Notes under the pieces: model-generated | What the model saw: only the letters and a program-made list of their open reading frames with translations | Databases searched by the model: none | What the model was told of the DNA's origin: nothing | In this document: positions 11,090-22,829 of the stretch, piece by piece | How positions within the stretch are numbered: the stretch's first letter is position 1 | Layout: each line of letters opens with the position of its first letter | NCBI GenBank assembly: GCA_025769875.1 | Contig: JAGFNK010000276.1 | Location: 1 to 64,000 of the forward strand | Length of the DNA stretch: 64,000 nt | From: Russula earlei | Lineage: Eukaryota; Basidiomycota; Agaricomycetes; Russulales; Russulaceae | Direction of reading: 5' to 3' | Position numbers and translations under genes: made by a program

Positions 11090-11294
11090 AACGACATGGG
11101 TTCGATCACTCCCCTAAAACTGAATGCTTCACCCATCACCCGACTGTCCCTGTTCAACCCAAAAGCCGGAAGGTCGCCGGAAGGTCGTTGGAATGATCGT
11201 TCTTTTGCTCAAAAGGACCCTGTTAGCTCATTCCGGCCCGTTTCAACCTCCCTCCATTTCTTCTCCCCTCTAACGTAGCGCCTTGCCTTCCGCC

Positions 11295-13655
11295 ATGTGG
11301 CTCTCTCGGCTCACGGTCGCTTTTCTCCTCACCTTAGCGTCCCCAACCTTTGCAGGGGTGAAGGAGGTTTGGTGGAATATAACCTATGTTTATAATGCCA
11401 ATCCTGACGGCCTCTTCGAACGTCGTGTTATTGGTGTAAATGACACCTGGCCGTGAGTGTCGACAGGACACCCACCCCATAGGAGATATTATTTACAACA
11501 CAGTTTTTTAGGCCACCGCCGATTGACGTGACAACCGACGACAGCCTTGTCGTGCATGCGCTCAACTCTCTCTCAGAGCCTTCTACTCTTCATCATCACG
11601 GCATGTTCTTTAATGCCTCAACCTGGTTCGATGGTGCTCAAGCCACATCGCAATGGTAAGCATGGTATTATCTGGCACGATTGCTGCTAAGGCGTTTCTA
11701 GTGGAATCCCGCCTGGTCAGTCATTTGACTATGTCGTCCCCATTAACTCATCAGGTCAGTGGGGAACATATTGGGTTCACGCACATGCATCGGTATGTCA
11801 TTTATCGTTCCATCTGCACGGTCTATCAACCCTGAACAGGGTCAATATGTTGATGGCCTTCGGGCACCCTTGGTGATTCACCCTTCAACCGAAGCACATT
11901 CTTATGATGCCGAATACACCGTTATTCTGGGTGATTGGTATCATAGACAGCACTCGGCGTTGCTCCAACGATTTCTAAGCACTGCGAACCCTAAGGGAGT
12001 TGAACCTATACCTGGTCAGCCAGATTACTGGCTTATCTTCGTGGGAATGAGAAGCTTACACTCCTCTCCGCCTTGACAGATTCGGCATTGATATATTTTG
12101 CCCAGAATGGCTCCTATCTAGGCCCGAGTGCGGGGACAAACCCTTCTCCAGTCACTTCCAATGTCGGGTTCAACGAGAATGCGACATTGCCATTTCAGCC
12201 TGGAAAGACCTATCGACTCCGCATAGTGAACACCAGCGCTTTTGCCGCGTTCTTCTTTTGGATCGACGGTCATAGTATGCGCATAATCGAAGCCGACGGC
12301 GTCAGTCTCTCCTTTGTTCTTGACGTCGCAAACTCACATAAAGCGAACCACTTATGATAGACGGACGTCAACGAGTCACCTATCGACCTTCTGGGCATTA
12401 CCGTCGCCCAACGGTATTCAGGTCCTAGTCACCGCCCGAAATGAGACCAGCTCAAACTGGGCAATTCATGCGAACATGGACACGGCCATGTTTGACCATT
12501 TGCCCGCTGCGCTTCAACCTAGTGAGTCTGGTGGTCCCGCTACCTATGGGCAATCGCAATCTCTAAGCAAATGTTAGACATAACCGCGTCCATCACCTAC
12601 AATTCAGCTATGTCACAAATTGATTTTGGTTTTGTGGACACCTATCATGATGTCAATGACACTGCACTCGTCCCCATCGTCGTCGAGCCGATGCTACCCG
12701 TGGATCGAACAATCGAACTCGTGGTTTCTTTCGGCACGATGTCCGACGGCACGAACCGCGCCATGTTCAACGGTATTACGTATGTCCCGCCGCTGGTACC
12801 CTCGGTTTTGAGCGCCCTTACTCTCGGGGTCCAACGCAACGAGCGCGACGGCATACGGAAGGTCGAGCTTCGTCATTGATCACCTGACTGCACTTCAAAT
12901 CATTCTGAAAAACAGTGACTCTGGAAAACACCCGTTGTACGTCCAACTCTTTGTCTGTTCACCGCACCGTGCCGTCAACGGCCACTCCAATTATAGCCAC
13001 CTTCATGGTCACAAGGTGCAAATTGTCAACCGCGCGACGAACTATACTTCCAGTGACCCGGCGCTTAACCCACCTATCGTGGAAGGTCAGGCGAATCCAA
13101 TACGTCGTGATACTATCCAGGTGCCATCGGGAAGTTCCGTCGCGCTGCGTGTAGCTGCCGACAACCCTGGCACATGGCTACTCCATTGTGCGTGCCCACC
13201 CTCTCTCCATCAATCCATGCAGGCGCTGACCGTCATGCTTTACAGGCCACATCGAATGGCACCTGGAGGCCGGTCTCGCGGTTACGCTCATCGAGGCGCC
13301 GCTAGAGATTCAACAGAGTGCTCAGACGGTGCAAGGTCCGCCTGCCGCACTTGCGCAGCAGTGCCTCGAACAAGGTTTACCCGCCTCGGGCAACGCGGCG
13401 GGCCAAGCGTCCACGACGAATCTGGCCGGCCTGCCGGCGGAGCCGTCTCTGGAGAATAACGGGTGGCACACAAAGGGCATACTGGCCATGAGCGGGTGCG
13501 TGCTCACGGCCGTGATCAGCATGCTCGCCGTTGGGTGGTACGCGCTTGGCGGCGCCCTGAGCGACGAGGAGGTGGAGCACGAGGCGCGCGCAACTCTGGC
13601 CGCCAAGGCGAAGCGCGGGTGGCTATTTGGGCTGCTGAAACGTAAGCAGCAATGA
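11295..13655 (+). CDS. FET3: multicopper ferroxidase, Fet3 family (two apparent one-base insertions)
   Basis: Oxidises Fe(II) to Fe(III) at the cell surface for import by Ftr1. Nine exons are inferred: 11295-11452, 11512-11655, 11702-11792, 11840-12014, 12080-12300, 12361-12521, 12578-12936, 12997-13187 and 13246-13655. It has a signal peptide (MWLSRLTVAFLLTLASPTFA), the four copper-binding segments STLHHHG, YWVHAHAS, HPFHLHGH and HCHIEWHLEAG, and one C-terminal membrane helix (LTAVISMLAVGWYAL) with a basic cytosolic tail, as in Fet3. Two extra G residues disturb the frame: at 12421-12422 (QRYS/VLVTARNE) and in the GGGG at 12826-12829 (TLG/SNATSATAYG). Dropping both gives a whole number of codons and a 635-residue protein, the usual family size. 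Confidence 0.92.
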
Positions 13656-14183
13656 ACCTTCATGGACAGAACCCGTAGTCAGTAGCTAGAAAAATGCGCA
13701 ACCACGCAATTCCAATGTGGACGAGGTAACCTCGACTCACCGAATATCAATATCCGCGTTTGGAAAATGCTTTTCAGTCTTCACTAGGTTCTACCTTGTT
13801 ATGTTTTCATTCCGCAATTACCAAGTATCATGATGATCATGAATGAAATGAATGAAAATGCTTCCCGGTCTGATCACGTGCATAAGTCGACCATATCTTG
13901 ATTGTCATGGCTCACTTTCCCACACACACACAACACCCCTCGCATTACCCTCAAAGTCTTTTGCGCCCTTCTTTGTTGGTTTCTTCTTCCTTCCTATCGC
14001 GCGCTCCCCACGCCTAGACCGTACATCAAGAATTGATGTTCGCGTTGTTCTGCTGACCCGGCCGGAAATGAGATGCTTTGGGAAAGATTTCCCGACAGTT
14101 GGGCGTTAGTCGGGGTTTGTCATTTTTTTTGATGTGACTGCGGCACCTATGATGGTCAGTGGCCATGGAAGGTAGCGGTGAAG

Positions 14184-14219
14184 CACGAGCCACGGAGCTT
14201 GTATAAATCGTGGCTCGTG
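14184..14219. repeat. perfect inverted repeat, 11-bp arms
   Basis: CACGAGCCACG at 14184-14194 and its exact complement CGTGGCTCGTG at 14209-14219, separated by 14 bases containing TATAAAT. Confidence 0.7.
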
Positions 14220-15048
14220 TATGTGTGTTCGTTCTTGGCCACCATTTGTCCTTTCATCTGGTGCCACGAGTGCATCTCCTAGAACGTGAGAGGTGAGCAA
14301 TCCTGGCGTCTTTTGCTGTGCCTGGAGATGAGCCGACAATCGTTCCGGTGTCTAGGTATGGACACTTTTTCTGTGGTATAGATGTCAACCCAGGGCCAGG
14401 GTACATATATAAATGTTTTCCTTTTCAAAAATTTATTCTTCCTTCTTTGGTAGGTGGCTCGATGATGATGGCGGCAGGTCAGGTGCTCCTTGCGCCGTGG
14501 CTACAACACATATGCGGCGCAGAGAGATAAGGAGACGACCCGAGTAATACGAGGTAAGGTTGTGGCTTATCCGATGCCACCGCCTGCGTGGTCTGGCCTG
14601 TTCAATCCAGTCACCACTGTCGTGGCTGGTCATCAGGAAGCTAAACCGAGATCGGCACTTTGGCTTGGCTGTGATCGGTGACGCCAGCTGTGTTATTACG
14701 TGGCGACATCCCGTGCGATGCCCTGTGTCAACTCCCTTTTCCCGGAGGTCCCCGAACCATCCACTTGACTCGCTTTCTTTCTCTGAAATTTGCGACCAGC
14801 GTCTCTTGCTTCTAGGCGAGCAAACGCAGAGCGGTCGGAACTTATTGTCACTTATGGCGGGTCTGGGCGGGGGCCCGCCCAGTCGGCACGGCACGTGGAC
14901 CTGAATGTCACGTGGCACGCGAGGTGATTTCCCGATATGGAAAAGGAGGCTGGTTTTCGAGGTGCGTCTTGTCGATATATCTTCTCACTTGTCGGTGGGT
15001 GGTGATCTAGTCTCAGACACGACCTTTCCGTTTATCCCAACCCCCCCT

Positions 15049-15055
15049 TATAAAT
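15049..15055 (+). promoter_or_regulatory. TATA box of the carboxylesterase gene
   Basis: TATAAAT about 47 bp before the start codon, following a pyrimidine-rich stretch. Confidence 0.5.
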
Positions 15056-15101
15056 CCTTTTCCTCCCCTCCTACCCTCTACCCAACTTCGAGCCCCTGTT
15101 T

Positions 15102-17277
15102 ATGATGGGCGTCCACATCCCCCCGGCCTATCAACCCGTGGTCCGTCATTCGACCCTCAAGACAACCTTCACGGGCCTCCAACATGTCCTGTCTACGGCT
15201 GAGACCCCGGTCCACCAATACAGAGGCATCAAATACGCTACTGTCCCCGCTCGTTTTCGTCAGTCTAAGCTCTTCACCTCATATCGCTCTTCCACCGATG
15301 CGACCCGCTACGGGTACGTGTCTTCTCCCTCTACTGACACGTCACAATTAACCGCCCTGTAGTCCTATCTGCCCGCAAATAAAAGGGAAAACCATCGAGG
15401 AGGAATTGTTTGCCCTCTCCGGTTCTGAGCCCTTGGGCCAGAACCTGAAGCAGATCGAATCCGAGTGTCTGAACCTGAACATCACTTGTCCTGGTGGTCT
15501 CACACGGGAATCTCGCCTCCCCGTCATGGTCTGGATACACGGGTGCGCTCTCTCCTTATGATTAATCCATTACGTAGTGGATCACCGACCTCCCTCTCTT
15601 GTCGATGTCATCGTAGCGGTGGCGATCGGGGATCTGGATCACATTGGCTCTACGATGGAGGTCCCATGGTGCAGAGCAGCATCCGTTTAGGCAAGCGGGT
15701 TATCCTCGTGACTATAAAGTAAGCGTCACGCCCATGGCCCCTGGACTATCTTATTGCTTAACACTAACCCCTAAAGTTATCGCCTTGGTCTTTTGGGTTG
15801 TGCTGCCGGCCCTAAGCTCTTAGAAGACAACAGGCTCTCTGGAGAGGAGGGCGTTGGAAATTACGGACTCCGCGATCAGAGACGTGCACTGGAGTGGGTG
15901 CACCACTTTATCGCGGATTTCGGCGGCGATGGTTCCAACGTCACTGTATTTGGCGCATCCACCGGTGCCTCGGACATTCTCAACCACTTGAACTCCGCTT
16001 CGAACACCTCGTACCCTCTATTCGCACGTGCGATCGTCCAGAGCCCTGTTATCGATCACACCTTACCCAGCGTTTCGCTTGCGGGCGTCCATCTGTCTAA
16101 AGTCATGTCTGCGCTTCACGTAACGACCATCCAAGAGCTACGTAAAGTCCCTATCGACAAGTTGGTGAACTTTACTTCCGGCTCACGGGCAGTGAACGAC
16201 GGGTATTTTTTCGCGGACGGGGTCACGGAGGTACGCCCAATCGACGAAATTCCACAAAACCGTCTCCACGATTCCGAGAAACTCACCGCGCAGTGCGTAA
16301 TTGAACAGCACATTGCCGATACGCACGGTACGCATCCTTTCCGGGTCGGCGCAAAGGTTTTCCAAATCTTACATCAACACACCTTGGCTCTCGTTCCATA
16401 TTCCGCAGCGCCTGGATCGACCATACAGCAGGTGATCATCGGTGACTGCGGTTACGAATCGTTTGTGTACGCTCCCGTGGCAAGCGCTTGGACGCCCGCC
16501 GCCGTAGTACGTCGCGTCGGTGCCATCTGTCAGAACGTGAAAAAGGCAAACGCACTCCTTCGCGCGTATGATATCTCCGCTCACACTCCGGACGACGAGT
16601 TTCCTGAACGGCTACTCGAACTTATCAATGACGCACGCTTTGCGTGGCCCACGCATTCCACCGCGGAGTCGCTCCTCCGTCGATCAAGGTCCGACTCTGG
16701 CCGTAGCGTCTGGCGCTACGTTTTTGATCAAGAGGCGCCAGGTAGCGGCATCCCCCATCACGCGACCGACCTCCTCTATCTTTTCGACACCGCACGACCA
16801 ACCTTTGCCGCTCAGTCGCTCATCGCTCCGCCAGATCCAGACATCCTTTTCCCAGACCACTTTGATGTAGACGATGACGTTCCGTTCGACAACTCGGCCT
16901 TCGACAACGACAACTACGATGGCACAAGTTCGGACGGCGACGAACTGGCGCCGTCGGTGGACGAGCATCAATACATGTCCGTGCGTGATGCCCTACAAGC
17001 GCGGTGGCTGGCATTTGCGTATGGGCAGGCGCCGTGGGCGCTGGACAAGGTGCTCGTGTTCGGGCCTGAGGGCGAAGCCGGTGAGCGTGGGATGAACATT
17101 TTCGACGGCCGGCGACGCACGACGGCGTGGCAGACTGCGCTCGAGCCGCTCGGTCGCTCGATCGTACAGAAGGTCGGGCTTGAGCTCAGCAACGGCCCCT
17201 CGGGTGGCGGCGCCGCACAACTCATGCAACGACAACCGTCACTAGAGGAATATCGACGTCAGCAGTTTTTGTTATAA
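15102..17277 (+). CDS. type-B carboxylesterase (alpha/beta hydrolase) with a GASTG nucleophile elbow
   Basis: Carboxylic ester hydrolase of the cholinesterase-like family. Four exons: the first starts at the ATG at 15102 and ends at about 15313, then 15361-15538, 15606-15719 and 15778-17277. Seen are QYRGIKYA near the N-terminus, the oxyanion loop WIHGGGDRGSG, INYRLGLLGC, GNYGLRDQRRALEWV and FGGDGSNVTVFGASTG. The last holds the nucleophile Ser in GASTG, where most relatives have GESAG. The His candidate is in IPHHATDLLYLF. There is no signal peptide, so the enzyme is probably intracellular. An acidic Asp-rich insert (about 16861-16970) is unusual. Substrate unknown. The frame is intact throughout. 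Confidence 0.85.
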
Positions 17278-18261
17278 GTAATATTCCGGGCTTCCTCTCC
17301 CTGCCGCCGTGTGTTTCCTCCGGGAAACGGGAAGAGGGCCCCCCATCCGTTTGCGTACGGCGCGCATCTCACAGGTCTAGGGAGGCAGGGCGTTGCGGTG
17401 GTTCGCTTGCTTGCGTCCCTGGGGCCTGCGTCTTTAACTGTGTTGGGATTGTTTGCTTCGCTGAGCGCCTATACCCCAAACCTTCTCAACACACGTGCCC
17501 TCTCTGTAAACGAGCTGGCGGCGCACACAACCCAACGTTCTCTCCCCCCCCTCCCCTACTCGGACTTTCCCCCTTCACAAGCCTCACAATCACTGCGAAT
17601 CCGTGCACGCGCGTCCCTTCAAGGTTTCCAATCTACACATCATGCTTCTTCCTTCTCGTCCCCTCGCACCCTCATTCTCACTCAGACGTCTCACTTCCCC
17701 CTATTTTACTGTATTGTCATAATTTTTTTCTTTTTTTCTGTCTCTACCTAGAGCGATGAACATGGGGGCACCGGCAATTTCGCCTCGCCAACCCCTGATC
17801 CGGGCCCGGTCATTTTGCTCAATGAAATGACAAAAGATCTTTCGTCCTTCCCCCCCGTCTCTTCCTTACCAGTTACCCCGCTATTTAATATCCGCCCAAT
17901 AAGCATTCATCTCCATCAATCCAAGTCATGCCCCTTTTCTCCTCAGCACTACAATTTTTTTATTTGCTTGCACCGTCTTATTTATGTCTTCCTGTGATCG
18001 TCATCATGTTGTAATAATGCAATGCAGCATCGCGAGTCCTCCGTGTGGATTGCTTGGAAGAGTGATTAAGAACGCGCAGTCGAGCTTTGTTCATAAACAT
18101 GAGGATTATTAATCAATGTATTACAGTGTGATCGACGTCGTTTAGTAACAATGTGCTCGGACGATGTTGAAGTCCGCTTCACGGTAGAAAGGGCAAATCA
18201 CTTTCTACCTCCTCCCGCCCACGACGTTGAATCTTTTGTCGCCTCTGATACCTCTGATAAG
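17278..18261. other. intergenic between converging esterase and SHMT genes
   Basis: 3' flanks of two convergent genes, pyrimidine-rich on the plus strand around 17520-17960. An open frame at 17311-17751 lacks any recognisable feature and is not called. Confidence 0.5.
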
Positions 18262-20152
18262 TCAATCATCCTCCTCAATCCCCCGTGGCCGCGTGATCGG
18301 TCCGGTGATTCCGGGTAGCGGCCATCGTCGTGCGAACTCGCGCACCTCGCGCCGGAGCTCAGCGACTTTTTGAGCGCCGACCTTGCCCTCCTCATGCACC
18401 GTCGCCGCACGCACAAAGTCCTTCAATAACTTGCTTCCGGACTCCTTCTGCACCAACAGCGAAAGCTGCACGGCCCGGTGGAGGAAGTTGGCGACCGTTC
18501 GGAGGTCCTCCTCCTGCATGTCACGTGATGTCAACGCAGCGGTGCCAATGCGGATGCCGCCGGGCACTTGAGCCGACGAGTCGCCGGACACCGCGTTCTC
18601 TGATATAGACAGTTTGTCGGGAGAACAGAAATTAAAAGAATGTGAGGGTGCAACATACTGTTGATGGTGATGCCGACAAGGTCGCCGATTTTCTCGACTT
18701 TGGACCCAGTCAGCTTGAGCGGGCGAAGGTCCCAGAGCACAAGGTGGTTGTCTGTTCCGCCGGTCTGGAGCTTGTACCCGTGTTTGAGGAGCTCATCCGC
18801 AAGTGCCTTCGCGTTCTTGATCACCTGCTGTGCGTACGCCTTCCAGGACGGCTGCGCCGCCTGCAACAGGGCGGTCGCGATTCCCGCAATGGTGTTGTTG
18901 TGGGGCCCGCCCTGACATGCGGGAAACACGGCGTCATTCACGCGTTTCTCGAGATCTTTACGAGCCTCGCCGTCCTTGCGGAAGAAGACGAGGCCTGCGC
19001 GCGGCCCGCGAAGTGTCTTGTGTCTATGACGAGTTCAGACAGGTCGGTTCCAAGAATAGCCGAGACTCACGTTGTCGTCGTCACGACGTCGCAGTGTTTG
19101 AAGGGATCAGCTAGTTCTTGGGCGGCGACAAGACCAGACGTATGAGCGATATCCGCCATCAAGTATCCCCCGTGCTCATCTGCGATCTTACGAAGTGTTT
19201 CGTAGTCCCAATCACGGGGATATGCGGATGCACCACAGATGATGAGACGAGGTTTGAATATGCGCGCTTGCGAGGCGAGACCAACGTAGTCTATAAGCTG
19301 CGTTGCGGGATCAACCGCATATGGGAATGACTGGAAATAAATCGACGACGCAGTCATCTTCTTTTTGGCTGTCTGCGAGGAATGAGCCGGAGAAACCTAG
19401 GTATGTATGGGGGAAAAGAATTACGTAGTACCCATGGGTGAGATGGCCACCATCAGGCAGACCGAGACCCATCAGTCGGTCTTGGGGCTGCAATAACGCA
19501 GTCAACGCCGCAAAGCTGGTCGATGGTGAATTTGATAGCAGGCGGTGAGAAGAAGGGCCAGACGTACTTAGCTGTGGAGCCAGAATAGGGCTGAACATTG
19601 ACACCCCAGATGGCAGGATCAAGGTGGAAGGCCTGGAGCGCTCGCTCGCGACAGAGAATCTCAAGTTCGTCGATCCACTCGTTGCCTCCATAGTAACGCG
19701 CGTTGGGGAGACCCTCAGAGTACTTGTTGGTCAGGATGGAGCCATTTGCCTCCATAGTTGCACGAGAAGTCAGGTTCTACGTGGCACGGAGGTGCGTCAG
19801 GGATACTAATGACTGGAGAGGGAGTGCGCACCTCTGAGGCAATGAGCTCGAGACCAGAGAACTGCCGCCATGTCTCCTTGTCAATGATGTTCTGAACTAC
19901 AGGGTCTATTTCTGAGAGAGGGGCATAGAGGGCCCTGTTCTATGTAATGTATGGTTGTTAGAATGAGGTTTCCGCAATGGGATCAAATATTCCAGCAAGG
20001 CGTCTGAGCACGGAATGTTCGGCGGGATAGCTCGCGACGATGATTCGAGGGTCGAAAGTAAAACTCACGAATTCAAGAGTTGACTGTGACATGACTGTAC
20101 GAGAAAATGATGTGAGGGTGGGCCGAAGTGGACGGGTCCAGAAGCGCAGCAT
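18262..20152 (-). CDS. SHM: serine hydroxymethyltransferase, probably mitochondrial and cytosolic forms
   Basis: PLP enzyme converting serine and tetrahydrofolate to glycine and methylene-tetrahydrofolate. Seven exons: 20069-20152, 19832-19939, 19568-19776, 19425-19515, 19071-19372, 18659-19023 and 18262-18599. All splice sites are GT..AG and the frame is unbroken. Seen are [38 protein letters not shown], the PLP-lysine motif [19 protein letters not shown] and [11 protein letters not shown]. Exon 1 encodes a 20-residue Arg/Ser-rich leader ([20 protein letters not shown]) followed by a second in-frame Met ([11 protein letters not shown] at 20090-20092). Leaky scanning or alternative transcription starts could give both forms. 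Confidence 0.95.
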
Positions 20153-20556
20153 TGCCAAAGCAAAAAGATTAAAAAAAAAGATGGGAAAACGAAACCGGAC
20201 GGGATCAACCGGCGATCCTGAGAGAGCTTAAGACCGTCTCTCTCTTCTTTCAATTCAATTCAATTGCTCTGCCCTGGGCCAATGCTCCTCCGAGATCGCC
20301 TGCATTGTCTCACTCGAGAACAGAGAATTACAAAAGACCCCGCTTCGGCTTCTTTGTCGACCTAATTGGCAACAAGAGCGCTCCAGCAGTGCTCAACTCA
20401 TATGCTATTGTCCTCGCCTCGCTATAAAGTGCTTCATCTCTTGGGATGCTTCTTCAACTCTTGTTTCATCCCCTCCAGCTAGACGCTACTAGGGCCCGGC
20501 GCCCACCAAGGATCGCCATTCTATAGACTCTTAGTTCCTTCTCGTATTCTATCGTC
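20153..20556. promoter_or_regulatory. divergent promoter region between SHMT and the secreted repeat protein
   Basis: 404-bp gap between divergent start codons. A TATA box (TATAAAG, 20423-20429) lies about 130 bp before the plus-strand gene. No specific operator recognised. Confidence 0.45.
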
Positions 20557-21779
20557 ATGTTCTCCAAAGCACTTCTCGTTTCCCTGTTTATGACTGCCGC
20601 TACCGCCGCGCCTGCGCCGTCCTTGAGTGACGGAGCCACTCCTTCCATCATTCAACTCCAGTCGAATGTTTCTTGCACAAGTGCGACGTTTTTCTCCTGA
20701 CTTCTCATCAAGTGCACTCACGCGTTATTTTTATTTCTTCAGCTAACGACCCTACCCCGGGCCCGTCGCCGAATATCATCCTCCCGAACGATCCAAGCCC
20801 TTCTCCGAGCGTTATCCTTTTGAACAACCCTTCCCCAACGCAATCCAGCAACTCCGATCCTTACGCCGGCGACGCTGCTGCGCCACAGCAGTCTGGTGCC
20901 CCGTCGCCTAGTATTATCCTTCTGAACAATCCCAGCCCTTCTCCGAGCGCTATCCTTTTGAACAACCCTTCCCCGACGCAATCCAGCAACTCCGATCCTT
21001 ACGCCGGATACGCTGCTGCGCCACAGCAGTCTGGTGCCCCGTCGCCTAGTATCATCCTTCTGAACAATCCCAGCGCTTCCCCGACGCAGCCCAGCGCTTC
21101 CAATCCTTACGCCGGCTACGCTCCTGCGCCACAGCCCTCCGCTAGCCCTCCCGTCATCAACCTCAACGAACCTGCACCTGCACCTTCTCCGCCCATCATC
21201 AAGCTAAATAAACGTCAATTTAGCTCACCATCTACCACGAACACGTTCAGCTTTGGGGGAATCGTGCCGTTCAGCAATGCCACCTCTCCCCCAACGACTA
21301 CGACAACTTCCTCGTCGAGTTTCAACTTTGGTGGCCTCGCCATTTCGTCGTCTCCTGCTGTTACCTCTACGTCATCGCCGGCTGGTCCATCCATCTTTTC
21401 CTCCACCGGCGCAGACGGCATCAAGACGGTCCTCTTGCTGCAAACCGTGACGGTGACGGATTTCGCGTGCTTGCCTTCCCCCGTCCTTAACCCGGCGCTG
21501 CCCCCCAGCTCTTCCTCCCAACCGTCAACCGTCGCGCCAGCCTTGGCCCTTCCGTTCACTACGTCCCCCTCATTCCCTGCGCAGACTCCCGTCACCCCGT
21601 CCGCCGGACCGGTGTCGAGCCCGAGTATCATCAACCTTGATCCAGCCTTGACCCCTTCCGCCCCCGGATTCTCCTTCAGCTCTGCCCCTGCTGCGAGCGT
21701 CACCCCAGCCCCGTTCCCCTTTCAAGCCGCCTCCCCGGCAAGCTGCGGCTTGTCATGCCTGCTTACCGCGACGGTGTGA
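20557..21779 (+). CDS. secreted Pro/Ser/Asn-rich tandem-repeat protein, probable cell-wall or extracellular protein
   Basis: Two exons, 20557-20680 and 20743-21779. A signal peptide (MFSKALLVSLFMTAATAAPAP) precedes a Cys-containing N-terminal segment. Next come repeats built from IILLNNPSPSPS, TQSSNSDPYAG and AAAPQQSGAPSP. The second half is Ser/Thr/Pro-rich with two short Cys-bearing hydrophobic stretches (TVTVTDFACLPSP and SCGLSCLLTATV at the very end). Such composition is common in heavily O-glycosylated fungal surface proteins. There is no catalytic domain and no named family. A GPI signal is not clear, because the C-terminus is only weakly hydrophobic. Confidence 0.75.
20826..21165 (+). 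repeat. 138-bp (46-codon) tandem repeat within the secreted protein gene
   Basis: The unit starting at 20826 recurs at 20964 nearly unchanged. A third, diverged unit starts near 21066 after a 102-bp step, so unit two lacks 36 bp (12 codons) of the spacer. All length changes keep the frame. Confidence 0.75.
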
Positions 21780-22829
21780 GGACGTGGTCGCCCTCGCTGT
21801 GTGATATACACATGATGCCGCAAACATGTATAGTAGCTAACGATATGCTGTACTGATAGCCTGTTAAACGAACCACCAGTTGGATATTCCAGCAAGTAGC
21901 GGGTCTCGCCATTCGAGTGTCCGGATGGGGGAGGGGGGGGGGGTGTTGTTTGCCATTTCTCGGATGACTTGTTATCCTCTACGTCTGCGTTCTATTCAAA
22001 ATACGAATCACATTACCGTCGTCATATTGTCGAGACCGGGTTGAAACTTGAAGATGCCTGCTCTGTTGACCTACGCTGGGCGTCTGTCTTCAGGCTACTT
22101 CGCCACCGCGGTGCCACCGATCGTGAGCTCTGACTAGTCCGTGTAGTACCGGTGGAGGAAGAGCCGTGGAACACCCCTCCCGCCTTTACTTTGACATCCA
22201 CCCGTCTCTGCTTCGGCGTTTCCGACTCTGAGGTCGGCTTTCCCAAAAATCCCACGAGAGCCTGAGCCTACGCTCTCCGGGGCAAGGCAAGGGTAACCAG
22301 AACTCCACCTTGTCCGTGGGCACCGGCAGCCTGCACGTGCTACTTGCCGCAAGCACAGTGGCCTTGGCGGCTCGAGCCTAGCAGTCGTGGCTCCTGGGGA
22401 CTGCCATAACATCTACCGGCTCCATGCCATTGCCCGTGTACCGCTATTGCTAGAGAGAGAGTAGACAGTGATCTGATTTTGGGCGGTTCGCCAACGTTGT
22501 AGTCCCATGACTGTACAAATACCTCAAACCCGGCATACGATGTGTAGTACCACGTCATGCTAGCGTGATGGTGTGATGTACGACATGTTTCGGCGAACAA
22601 CGGTATTCGATAAGATGGAAGCCAGACAGAGACCCTCAAGTCCGACCCAACGGGCTCCGAACCACGTCCACTCAGCCCGGCGACGGTGGAGCACCTGGAT
22701 AAAAAATCCAAATAGATAAGCACCTCACGATAACAGCGATCCCCAACCCGGGGCACAACCCAGCAGCCAAGGCAAGAAGCGAACCCAAAATGACGTTCCG
22801 CTCAGCGGACCAACGCCATCAATCTGATT
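21780..22829. other. intergenic; right half belongs to a segmental duplication
   Basis: A run of G (around 21928-21940) and 3' flanks. From about 22376 onward the sequence is repeated at 31944-32340 as part of the duplicated block. The region has open frames but no supported gene. Confidence 0.5.

Larger units (their letters stand above)
10650..11294. promoter_or_regulatory. shared divergent promoter of FTR1 and FET3
   Basis: This 645-bp gap separates the two start codons. It carries three copies of ATCTGATAA (one direct, two reversed), matching the ATCWGATAA site recognised by fungal iron-responsive GATA repressors (SreA, Urbs1, Fep1 type). Those factors repress siderophore and reductive iron uptake genes when iron is plentiful. 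Co-regulation of both genes by iron is therefore inferred. Confidence 0.75.
13656..15101. other. intergenic, two strong inverted repeats, no supported gene
   Basis: Holds the FET3 3' flank and the esterase promoter. Two perfect hairpins occur: 11-bp arms at 14184-14194/14209-14219, and 9-bp arms with a 2-base loop at 14863-14882. No coding frame could be supported. Confidence 0.55.

Noticed and set aside
17311..17751. 146-codon plus-strand ORF downstream of the esterase
   Set aside because: Low-complexity, no ATG context or domain; lies in the 3' flank of two converging genes.
22340..22756. 138-codon minus-strand ORF repeated in part at 31943-32194
   Set aside because: Similarity is explained by the segmental duplication; frame is disrupted between copies and it lies in the 3' flank of the duplicated gene.
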